This document shows positions 12,105 through 23,400 of a DNA stretch of 64,000 nucleotides, piece after piece (position 1 is the stretch's first letter; the number at the start of each line of letters is the position of its first letter). Below the pieces are notes generated by a model. That model made no database searches, had not been told where the DNA came from, and saw only the letters and a list, made by a program, of their open reading frames with translations. The position numbers and the translations under genes are program-made. This DNA comes from Tretioscincus oriximinensis (Eukaryota > Chordata > Lepidosauria > Squamata > Gymnophthalmidae), in the NCBI GenBank assembly GCA_022410635.1, contig JAJVDF010000860.1, positions 423,650 to 487,649 on the forward strand, given 5' to 3'.

Positions 12105-12303
12105 GAGCCAGTTTGATGTAGCGATTAGAGTGTTGGACTGTTATCTTGTTCGATTCCCCACTCCCCCATGAAAGCCCGCTGGGTGACCTTGGGCCAGTCA
12201 CATGGTGTGGAGAAAGCAACAAAAGCTATGTGCGCCACCCTTTGGTTGGCTACTCTGAGACGGTTGGATATAGAGTGGGACATAAGTACAAATAAATAAA
12301 TAA
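12105..12303 (+). repeat. tRNA-derived SINE (A and B box, L2-like tail)
   Basis: GAGCCAGTTTGATGTAGCG (A-box region), GTTCGATTCCCCACTC (B box), then GTGACCTTGGGCCAGTCACA, and tail CATAAGTACAAATAAATAAA. Part of the middle is deleted relative to 13416-13670. Confidence 0.8.
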
Positions 12304-13415
12304 GAAGTCATACGGTATCACTAATTGCTTATGAACAATCTGACTTGTTATAGATGATTTAGCAAAGGAGTCTAATAGCACTTTGGAGTCTAATGCTGCA
12401 TCCACACATCACTGGACAAAACATTTTCTTTTAGTGTGCAACTTGTACACTTTGTGTGCCAAATCATAATTCACTAAACACATGTAAACTTTAATACCCA
12501 TCAAAGGTTGACAAAGGTAACTTTGGCATAACTTCTTTTATTCTTCTTTTATTCTGAACTTTTTCTTAGAAATCTATAGGTTTCGATATACCATTTCTTT
12601 TTTAAATTTGTACAAATGCAGATGGGAGCAACATGTAGTTATAGAACATTCCATNTTTTGATAAAACTCTAAAAACCCACATTTCAAAATATGAATGGAG
12701 CAAATATTTTGGGAAGAGTACAGAAACATTAACATTGAAATGGTCACGTTTAGAGTGAATATAGAGGAGAAGAGCTGCCCCGTATTGTTTTAAAGCCAAG
12801 CAATTAACTTCCCTCTAAATTGGACTTATTCTCTTTGCTAAATTGTGCGAGAGCTTTCCTCATTTCTATTGACACATGAGGGAGACTTGTTCCCCCGCCA
12901 CAAGATCAGAGGTAAGTTTATAACCAGTCCTTCCTGCACAATTTGCTGCCTAATGACACCTGACTCAGCAGCAAGGAAGCAAGCGTCCCCCAACCACCAA
13001 ATGACGAAAAAGAAAATCCTTCTGCCATTTGACAGAGTAGGTAAAGGGGTTCTTCGACCCACCAAATTGAAACGGGGATCCTTGCTTCAAGCCTTTTCCC
13101 TATCTTTAAAAACAGGCAGTGTCGGTAACAGGATAAGGCTCTTATGGCACTTGCAATGGCATAAAGAATGAAAAGTATGATAGTTGAGCAGACGTTGTGA
13201 TTTCCCCCTATTTCAAGATTGCAATGAAGGTGCAGGATCAAGCTGACATTACTCTCTCAGTACACACTCAATTCACCATAATGGCACTACGAGGCTTCTG
13301 CAACTTACTTCTGCAAATTACTTCAGCAATTTGAAAATTAAGAAAATGAGTTGCAATGTCAGTTCATGGGTNTATATTTATATAAATATTTTTAAAGACC
13401 ATGTGGTCCTACTGA

Positions 13416-13670
13416 CGAGCCAGTAATTTGGTGTAGTGGTTAGAGTATAGTGGTTAGAGTGTTGGGCTCATATCTCATAGTCGATTCCCCACTCCTCCGT
13501 GAAAGCCCGCTGGGTGACCTTGGGCCAGTTACAGTTCTTTAGAACTCTGTCAGCCCCATCTACTTCACAGGGTGTCTGCTGTGGAGAAAACAACAAAAGC
13601 TCTTTGGCCGTCCTGAGACCTTCAGGTATAGGGCAGGATATAAGTACAAAAAAATAAGTAATAATAAATA
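13416..13670 (+). repeat. tRNA-derived SINE with duplicated A-box segment
   Basis: Same family as 12105-12303. The A-box stretch TAGTGGTTAGAGT occurs twice in tandem (13435-13461). B box GTCGATTCCCCACTC; 3' end CCTGAGACCTTCAGGTATAG and TAAGTACAAAAA. Confidence 0.82.
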
Positions 13671-14349
13671 TCTACAACATNTGAAAAATACCACAAACCC
13701 GCACCCAACAGAGTTTAATCCTATACAGAGAAAAATCTACACAGAGTAAAAAAAAGTACTACTCACTACACAGACACTACTAAGTGGCTATACTAAAGTA
13801 TCGATGCATAATACAATGAGTAGGAACACTTGGAACACTATAAAGGTGTACAAACGTGTGAGAACAAATCACACCCACCCACACATATACATAAAAAAAA
13901 AACTTCCAAAGTCCCTGTATTGTAATCCTTGTATGCGCTTATAATTTGTATTTTTAGGATTTATAAGGTATTTAAAGAACTTAAATACGATAGGAATGAA
14001 AAGAAAGATGTTCCTGGCAGGCTACATTGAACCAATTGAAGTCCACATCCCTGAACATTTGCCCCGAAGCTGTTATTAATGAACTTGTGTCACTATTACT
14101 GTGCTTTCAGTCTGGTTGCAGGGATGATATATAATTGTTTTTACTAGGAAATTAANGGGATGTTCTGTAAGGGAGATGGGGGTTAATATCAATATTAATT
14201 TTCTTTTTGTTATAATCGAGATTTGTACTTCTTATGACCAAATGTTTTTATCTTTTGTAAATTTGATATGGCCAAATGACTAATTCGTATTCGCTTTTAC
14301 TAGCATAATATTTGGTATGTCCCCAAATACTTGTAGCTACTCTTCTTAC

Positions 14350-14494
14350 CTGTTGGCCATGTAGAAACAGGTCATCCCGTAAATGTAGCCTTTTCTCCAG
14401 ATCTTTGACAACAGCAGCTTTGTGGTCTCTNATTGCATCTTCTGTGGGCAGCTGTGAGGGTCTAAGGTTTTTCTTCACTGTTCCCTGGTTTGTT
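14350..14494 (-). CDS. MYPN: MYPN coding exon 11, last visible exon
   Basis: Acceptor TTATTTTTCAG (ending 14495), donor GTAAGA from 14349, 145 bases. Encodes Ala852 to Gln900: TNQGTVKKNLRPSQLPTEDA, X, then RDHKAAVVKDLEKRL and HLRDDLFLHGQQ. The n at 14431 makes codon ATN (Ile or Met). Spacing and the pattern (Q-G-x-x-K-K-N, R-x-x-K-x-A-V-x-x-D-L-x-K) match the segment before Ig3 in mammals, although the last third is divergent. It ends in phase 0; the following exon, expected to start near EYKIS, is not present in 1-14349. Confidence 0.9.
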
Positions 14495-17400
14495 CTGAAA
14501 AATAATTCTTCTATTAAAAATGCNGTTTTAACAATCCATGTATGTTTGGATGAAAAAAACAGAAGCAAAAGCAGATACCCTTGTCCATCTAGAAACTACA
14601 CGGTTTTATTCTTATGAAGTTAAGAAAAAATGGTCCCAAAATAACTTAGAGACCATACCACCTAGACACTAGTATCTCTAATCCATACAAAAGACCAGAA
14701 AATACAGTTCCAAAAGAATTATCTGATTTTNAATATGGGCAGCAGGTTTAATAAGAGCTGATATTTCTATCATGGCGGAGGCTGCCTGAAACCCGTTTTT
14801 CCGTGTGTCTGTCCTGCAAAGCTGAGGCTGTGCGAGCAGAGGGAGAAGTACTGACAGCTATCCGCCAATCATCCGCAAAGCAGGGCAGGAAACACCTGAC
14901 CAGAGGAAAGCTTTGTCTCAAGACACGAAAGGTAACAGAGCTTCCTTTCGCCCACCTAAGGTGCACCACCTGCATGCATGCAGACATATGGGCAACCCCT
15001 TAAAGCTCAAAATAGGTTGTAAATCCACCTTTTAGACCCTCATGTGGATGCAGCCATGAATAAGTTGGTGGAACTGCAGTGCTAATATGCTACCACCTCT
15101 AAACAACTTTGGAGCTTCTTTCTTAAAGTTCTTAGACTACAGCCCTTTTGGTACTAGGCCTTGTTCTGTTTCAGAAAAGAGACTAAAGGACCAGCTGTTC
15201 TCATACCATTCAAGGACAGAGTAGGCCTTATCATTTTTCTGATACTAATTAAAGATAGAAGTGCCTTGAAAGTTAATATGTTATATATAGATAGGCTGAC
15301 CAGATGACCCCTTTTTTGGGGGGGGAAACCTGGTTTGGGGGTGTCTACCCCACCCTCCCGGGGGGGCGCCATTTCCCCATTTTTAACTAAGTAAAATTCA
15401 AAAGAAAGTTCANAAAAGTTCACTACACCACCACTAAGGGGTTCTGGCATCTGGGGTCAGCTTCTGAAGGCACCCTCACCTCAGTAAAAAATAAAAATTC
15501 TCACACACTTCAAAAATTTCTCATACACTTAAAAAATATANTTTTTTGATTTTTTTTAAATCACTGCACCACCACTTGGGGTCTCTAGCAACCGGGGCCA
15601 GCTCCTGAAGGCACCCTCCCTTTTGTAAAATAAAATAAAATTCAGATGCACTCCAAAAATTCTCACACGGTTTATGAATTCTTGCACATAGCAGCATACA
15701 ACAAAATGAGCAAGAGTGTAAGATTTAAAAAAGCAGTAACCTGAATTCCCATACTAAGCCAAGCCAACAAAGCAAATACCTTTTGATTTATTAGTACATG
15801 AGTCATGATAGTGATGGTGGCACTTTGGCGATTCCAAACAAGAATGGATCTTGCCACTGCCTGACCACCTGTATGCTACCTTGAGTTCCATGACATAAGG
15901 ACTTGGAATATAAATATTGATAAATCAATTCATATTTTTNAAAAAAATCTATTTCTAATGTTATACACACCCTTCAATGGACCATATTTCTCACTCATGA
16001 ATGCATCATAAGAACATAAGAAGAGCCGTACTGGATCACGGCACGGCCCACTTTAATCCAGCATTCTATCTTACACAGAGGCCCACCAGATGCACCTGGG
16101 CAGTTTGAGCAGATGAAAGCAAAATATGCACCTGTTCATGCAAATGGTATTTCAGGAGACCTGCCTGTTGCTCCATCCCGGAGGCAACACTCAGACATCT
16201 ATCCTAGTACCCATTTATACCCTTGGTGTCCATAAATCTGTCTAGTCCTGTCTTGAAACTATCCAAGCTATTAGCTACCACTACCTCTTCATGAAGTAAA
16301 TTCCACAGGCCGATGACCCTCTGGGTGAAAAAATACTTTCTTTTGTCTGTTCTCACATTTCTAACCATCAGTTTTAAGGAGCGCCCTCTGGTCCTTGTGT
16401 TGTGTGATAGAGAAAACATGTTTTCTCTGTTCACCCTGTCCATCCCATGCATGATTTTGTACACTTCAATCAGATCACCTCTCAAATGTCATCTTTCGAG
16501 GCTGAAGAGGCCCAGACATTGCAGCCTGACTTCATAAAGGAAGTGCTCCACACCCTTGATCATTTTTGTTGCCCTTTTCTGCACCTTCTCTAGTTCTACA
16601 ATATCCCTTTTGAGATGTGGTGGCCAGAATTGAACACAGTATTCCAAATGTGGCCTCACCACAGATTTATAAAGAGGCAAAACATTTGCTGACTTATTTT
16701 CGATTCCTTTCCTAATTATCCCCAACACGGAATTTGGCTTTTTTGCTCCTGCTGCACACTGGATTGACATTTTCACTGAATTGTCCACCACCCCATGATC
16801 CTTTTCTTGCTCAGCTACAGAAAGCTTGGTTCCCATCAGGTGGTAGGAGTAGTTGGAGTTCTTTGCCCCAATGTACATGACATTGCACTTGCTTAAATTG
16901 AAGTGCATTTGCCATTTTGGTGCCCACTCACCCAATTTCAATAGATCACTCTGGGGTGCCTTACAATCATTTTCAGTTTTCACTGAATATAGAAGAAACA
17001 AACTCTGAATAGTGCCTTGTCCTACAACTATTATCTGTTAACAGTTTCTTGTTAACATTCTTATCGCTGCTTTGAACATGAAATATTTGTTTAACTTACG
17101 CAGCTGGTGCACTTTTAGGTAGACCCATGGCATTTGTTGGGGGTGTTGAAGGAAGGGAAGGAAGAACAGAACTGAGGAAAGCTACTGGGTTCTGGATCCG
17201 ACCAGTTGGAGAGACAGGAGTAGAAGGCACATTTTGGGGTTGGAATTGGTTCATACTAGAAACTGAAAGCAACAACGGTGGCAACACCGGTTCTTTGGGA
17301 CTTGCAAGAGGTTTCTCAGTTTGGTTTGTCAGAATTCCCGGAGATCTGGTTTGAATTGGTGGAGGAGATCCTAAGATGCTGTCCTTGCTGGATCCCCTCT

Positions 17401-20400
17401 GACCCCCTTGGGATACATTGCTGAAAGCAGACTTGGAGGAGCTAGAGGTGGAGTTGACAGATGGAGTACTGTTCTGAGATGCCAGGAACTGTTTAGGCCG
17501 AGTATAGGTGAACATCTGACTTGAGGAACCCTTGTTCTGCTTGTACGTAACTGATGAAGGTTGCTGCTGTTGCTGGGTGGGTAAACTAGCAGAGTTCAAT
17601 ATGCCAGCGTTGTATGGAGGCTCTCGTGGCGGTGGAGGAGATGGGTGTTGCAAATGCTGCTGCTCAAGCAAGACCTGATTGTGTAGCTGTTTTAACTGGG
17701 AGGGATCCCTGTGTATCAAAAATGCATTTTTTAATTAAAAAAAATCAATTGTAAAAACTAAAATTAAGTCCACATTAGGGGTTCCAGTAAAGTCACTGAA
17801 CAGATGCAAACATTAGTTTTGTAACTGTGATTAAGGATTTCCACAAGTTACTAAGAGGGACACAAAACTTCTCTGTAGGCCTTTATATATAATTCTGCCA
17901 GCAACAGATTCTGGATTTCTTAAAATCCAATGAAATTCTATAGCTCAGAGATATATTCAGTTTGGATAGAGCTGCATTCTCCCAAACATCAATACTAGAG
18001 TTTTGGTCCTGCGAGGCACCCTCTCTCTTTTGCCTCCTTTTTTGATCTGAATTGTGGTTGGAGAGAAGACCACCGTTCCCCCTGCCCTTTCAAAAGTAGG
18101 TAATTACATGGAGCAAAGGGAAGGTGGGAGATAATGTCAACAGTTTCTCCCAAAAAATTCTACAAATTCAGACAAACCAATGTCCCTGTGTCCACCCAGA
18201 AAAAATGAATAATTGCCTTTTGCTTTACCACACCTGAACATTTGAACAGATTGGAATCAGCACATACTCTTACTTACAATTTTGGTTTAGCCAAAACAGG
18301 AGGTGGCTCTTTTGTAGGTGATGTTGGTTCCTGAACTTTATGCATCTGTCCATTGAACTTAGCTGGAAAACTGTTTGGTCTGGTTTGATTTGTAGACCCT
18401 CCTCCATCTTCTGAAGATGTTTCACTTCCTTTATCATCCTCTGGCAGCTTAAAGTGCACATGAAGGCCTATCTTGGAACTTGACCGAGGTTCATTGTGGT
18501 TTACAAGAACTCCTTCCAGTTTGGGCTTTGGAGGCTGATCAACCAATGGAAGTGAAGGAAATGGGATGGAAGGCTGGTGTTCAGCAGCAACTAAATCAAT
18601 TGAACTGATAGTGTGAAGAGTAGCATTATTATTGTGGTCCTCAGGTCCTGAAATATCAAGCATTATAAACGGTTCAATACAAACGAGAGGCATTACTAGG
18701 AAACAAACAATGCAGGGAATAGGATCATGCATGTTACTAAAAAAGAAAGAAAAAAGGAAATGTACACAAGTGAACAATAAAATAAATTAAACTGGAATAT
18801 ATTTTAGCATGCGCCCAATTCTAAAATGTTGAAAACTCTTTCCAAATTTCCCACTTTTCTCAAGTTAGTCTCAAAGTGCTACTAGCTCCTTTGCTGGACT
18901 TTCTACCAGGCTATTTCTCTTGAAATCTTTCCAAATTAGTTAAGTATCTAAAAACCAGGGCTGAAGATGGATTAAAAAGGTGTGTCAGAACACAGCCATA
19001 GAGTCCCCAAACAGGACATAATCTGTCCTAACCCTGCCCCAGTCAAGATGCTACCACTGCTGTCCAAATTGTGGACTCTGGTCTTTTGGGCCAGGACAAC
19101 ATTTTAAAAACATGGATTTACATTGACCAACTCTTATTTACAAATTCCCATGGACGTAATTCCAGTGCACGTAATATTTTCTGCCACTTCCTCCTAACCC
19201 CCATTGAAGTAACATCTGCGCACAGGTCCTTTCGGGCAGCGCACCATCCCAACTTTATCTCATTTATTTGTAGCCATAACATAAAGGTCACAGCAATTCT
19301 GCCACCTACACTTTTCTCTGGCTATTCCGTTCCCAGAAGCAGCTGCCGCTTCCCCCCCACCCTTCCTCCTTCTTTCAGGGAGGTAGGTAGGGAGGAGCTT
19401 CCGGCAGACAATGGGAAGGGAAGTGACCCAGCTGGGGTTGGATCTTGAAAGAAGCCTCATCTCCATTCCTTCCTGAGCAGAGAAAAAGATTTCTTAGCAT
19501 TTCTCTGCTCAGGGAGGGGGCGGAGTAATGGCTTCAAGACNCCGAGCCCAGCTAGGTCACTTCCCTTCATGTTGTCAAACCGAAGCTCCTCCCTCGCTCC
19601 CTGAAAGAAGGTGGGGAAGCAGCAGCTGCTGCTGTTGCTGGAAATGGAAGTAGGGACAGGGGAGGGGGAAGAGCTACCTAGCAACTGCGGATGGAGCAGC
19701 AAGGTGGGAGGGAATGAAAGGACCCTATGTCACCATGTGTTCTGTGGGGATGTTGAAACAGGACTGGAAACAGACAAGGGATTTGGCATTCACTTTGGAT
19801 TGGCTTTGGAGATTCCCATTTCCGTTTCTAGCAGTGGTCAAAATAACCATTATATTTGGGTGTGGGTGTGTGTTAATATAATAAATATTTTTGTTTTCTT
19901 GTTGTGAACCACCCTGGGATTTTAAAATATATAGTGGGATAAAAGTACAAACAAACAAATATAGGCTGCGCTCTGAAATATGAGCTAAATACTTACCCTT
20001 TACAGTTAAGCGTGCTGTACTGGAAACTGTCCCATATTTATTGCTTGCAGTACATGTAAAACTCCCAGAATCCTCTGGAAAAACCTCTGCAATGACTAAC
20101 GTGCAAATCTCCTCTGAAAACCATTGCAAAAAAAGGTAAATTGTACTACAGGGCAAGTATGTAAGAATAACCCTCCAGTAACCACAAAGCACAATCACAG
20201 GGTTTATACTTGTAGTTTGTGTAGGGGACATAGAATAAGGGTAATTTCACATTTCAGAATGGGGAACAGTTTAAGTACCTAGCAGAAACAGAATATTTGC
20301 ATAGTTAATTGTTTGAATACAGTATTCTCCAATCACTCCAAAACCACATTCTTAAATTTATCTGAAACTTACCTTGTATGGCCTGCTTTTAAAATAGTCC

Positions 20401-23400
20401 ACAAACATTGTTTCACTGTGGAAACTTTCCTGTTGAAATTGTGAATGATATATTCTAGCCTTTCCGTGTTCTACATGTCATGTGACATGTTTTCACCTAA
20501 TCACAGTGGGTAGGAGAGGAGCAGCCAGGCACAGAGAACACAAAAAGGCTAAAATGCAGCCTTTGGACTTCGTGCTCCTAGATTGGGAACTTTTGCATTC
20601 AAAAACCCAAGACTGTGATTTGAATTTTTGTTCTCGGCTACGAGATTTCATAGTACCATAATGGAATAATGGATTCTGTTACCAGATATTTGGCTATAAG
20701 GTCCATTTTTAGGGAGCAATTAGATACTGAAAAGGGGGAAGGGTCAGTATATACACTATGGGACTGTATGGGAGTCCTATTATTTTTTTACCTCAGCACT
20801 ATTGGAATATAGTCTGCTTTTCTCCAACAGGGACTTTGAAGTTTAGTAACACAGAGAATAGACATCTAAGAGGTAGAGAGATCTCAGCATGGCATTCTAC
20901 AGTGTCAGAAGTGGAATGCTGGAAGTGGTACTCTCATATTTCACTAGTGGGGTGTGGATGTGGGTTAAGAGAGAATAACTGGCATGGCATGAGGTGTGAT
21001 ACAATGTGCTCTAGCAAGCAATCTGTATAAAAATAGAACATTAGTATGTCACCTGGCAGATATATGTGACTCCAAAGGAAATAAAAGACTTAATAGTGAC
21101 CCTGTTGGGTGGCAGCGGTTGTGAAGCTCAATAAAGCTATGAACTATGCCACGCAGGGGTCTCTAATACAGACAGGTCATAATGTTGTGACCTATCAAAG
21201 AGTGATCAATTGCAAAAGGAACCAGTAAACCACTTCAGTCTCTTTGCCAAGAAAAATTCATGGATATGGCACTAGAAGGTGAACCTCTCAGGTCAGAAGG
21301 TAGCTCCAAAAAAGCAGCTCCAAAAATGCTGTAAAGAACAATGTGGCATATAAACTTGTAATGGAAGGTCTATGAACCAAGACAAATTGGGTGCATCATG
21401 AAACGGCAACATTAAATATTAACACCTTGGGGAGCCAATGACCTAAAATGGACAATAGCAGCAGAATTATTTCAGGTGATCATTACTTCTTCTATTGTGA
21501 ACAAAACTCTTTAGAAGAAAAGAAATACTCATAAGGTGCTATTCTGACATGTACTTTTACTCTATCTTCTGTCTTGAAGAACTGGGCTAAAGCAATTAAA
21601 AATTCCCTTTTTTTCCTAGTGCAATTCTTTAGGACTGTGGATGGATTAAAAATCTGTGCTGGAGCAGCATCATAATCAATAAAAGATGACAGTCTCATAA
21701 NTGGCAAAATGATCTCTGTTCATATTTAAAAGCTACGCCAAAGAGACTGATGCCAAAGAGACTGATGTTGACCTGTTCTATAGGAACCTAGGATGCACAT
21801 ACAAAAAATGAACTTCCATCATAGGAGTTTGGCATACTAAAAAATTAAAAAATAACTGGAATGAAAGGCAAACTTGAGGTTATGCTACAAAATGAAACAG
21901 GTCAGAGATTAAGGCACTTACTAGTAACCTGGATCTAAAAGTGGACTGTGGATTTCCTAATACTCTAATACACTTATGCATATAATATTTTTATTACTTT
22001 CAAAAGGGCAGAGCACATTGTTTTTGTTGCATTCTCCACAATAGACACCCTGTGAAGTATGCAAGGCTGAGAGAGTTCTAAAGAACTGTGATCCAATTGG
22101 CTTCATGGAGGAATGTGGAATGGAACTGGGAGACTATCAGATAAGAGTCCAACGCTTTACTCATTACACCAAGACAAGAAAGACTACAGTCTGGGCTAGG
22201 AGGCTCCCAGTGTTTTATATATATTTTCTGAAGATCAACCTCTCTCTGCCACATTCCCCCATCCCAGGATTAGCCCACGAAATTTCTGAACTGTGAGAAA
22301 CAAAAGACATATGAACAAGTTACGTATTGTATTATGTCTACATATTACCTTTGGCATTGCATTTTAGGGAGAGCTAAGAGGAAAACTACCATACAAGCAA
22401 AGTGTTTATTCTATTTGTTTTTTGTCAAGTATCTAAAATAGCTGCTTATTCACATATACTAGGCAAACGCCTACCTGGTTCAGCCATTGAGCGAGGTTCT
22501 AAAAAGGAAGGAGGACAAACAAAATTGAGTTAATTATTTTAGTGTACAATGTTTTTCTAAACTTTCGTTATGATGTTAGAATTAGCAAAGGGGGCTTATA
22601 GCACCATAGAGACTAACAAGAAAAAAGTATGCAGTATAAGCTTTCATAGGCAAGACTACTGAGACGATGTCCTTAGTCTATAAGTCTAGTTAGAAGTAGT
22701 AAAACAGCTAAGTTTTTCCAGGCATATCTCATAGAGGTGTGCAAAACAGTGTTTAAGAATGAGCTTAATATGTTTATTTTCTAGCTTAGTCCAGATAAAA
22801 ATGGCTTTTTAAAGGTTTACTACAGTTCATCAGGACTGAGAACAGTTTTAAAGGATGTGTCCGACAAAAGCCATTGTGATAGACTGTAAAATAACACTCC
22901 AGCTTGCAACTTGGCCAATGTGTTTTCTCACTTAAAAAAATGGACTGAAGCTGCTTTAAAATTTAGGTGTGACGAAGGCCAGATATATTTTTCAGACAAA
23001 TGTTTGCAAAAGTGTAAAGTTTACTTTTTTGTAATATTCTGAAGTCTGGAGAGTCTTCTATCAAAGTCCCCTCTCTGTACCATTCAACCTTTGGAGAAGG
23101 AGCTCCTTTTACACGGCATTCAAACACAACCAACTGGCTTTCTGATGCAGATATATCCTGTAGCATCTAAAAGAGAGGAAAGGGTGGGGGTTATATTGTC
23201 TTTTGTAAAACACATTCAACACTAATTTAGTGTAATAATTTTGTGCAAACTATTTTTTGTTATAAGCTGTTCCATTTCCGCACCTTGGATTAAGCTGCCT
23301 TAACTTGTCCCTTGGGTTGGTCTACCAGCACGGTGCAGAAAGGGCCAATCCATCCAGTCATTTGCAATTATTATACAGCTAATCATAAACATCAGACTCA

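Larger units (their letters stand above)
1..14349 (-). other. MYPN: MYPN intron after exon 11 (5' part, continues off the left edge)
   Basis: No exon for the conserved Ig3-Ig5 region was found on the minus strand, so this intron exceeds 14.3 kb. Contents are itemised separately: foldback DNA elements, mariner-like hairpins, CR1 pieces, an L1 insertion and two SINEs. I saw nothing identifiable in about 1-540, 1450-2735, 4190-5290, 6130-8600, 9280-10030 and 13675-14340, apart from isolated n bases and A/T-rich tracts. Confidence 0.8.
14495..17099 (-). other. MYPN: MYPN intron between coding exons 10 and 11
   Basis: 2605 bases, GTAAGT..TTTCAG. It contains a truncated hAT-like long element (15293-15665) and a CR1 (16010-17005). 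The stretch 14755-15060 is unusually GC- and CpG-rich for this window and matches nothing I know. The rest is A/T-rich and featureless. Confidence 0.85.
18648..19996 (-). other. MYPN: MYPN intron between coding exons 8 and 9
   Basis: 1349 bases, GTAAGT..TTTCAG. Dominated by a GC-rich palindrome (19324-19650) and a LINE-type tail (19880-19965). 18865-19050 holds decayed pieces of the foldback family (AGTCTCAAAGTGCTAC, CTGAAGATGGATTAAAAAGG). Confidence 0.85.

Noticed and set aside
12838..13241. Overlapping 75-108 residue frames on both strands
   Set aside because: Mutually antisense, no motif; chance frames in a slightly GC-richer patch.
12105..13461. tRNA genes
   Set aside because: The A and B boxes belong to SINEs; no cloverleaf with matching acceptor stem.
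17096..17102. Apparent C-terminal stop of the long exon frame (..SAPAA then TAA)
   Set aside because: The TAA is formed by the strong splice donor GCGTAAGT. Family sequence continues in the exon at 14494-14350 with matching phase.
19071..19907. Frames of 68-125 residues around the palindrome
   Set aside because: Both arms of an inverted repeat keep frames open by composition; no protein similarity seen.
20640..21200. Possible LTR from AATAAA-type signals
   Set aside because: No TG..CA boundaries, no target duplication, no second copy.
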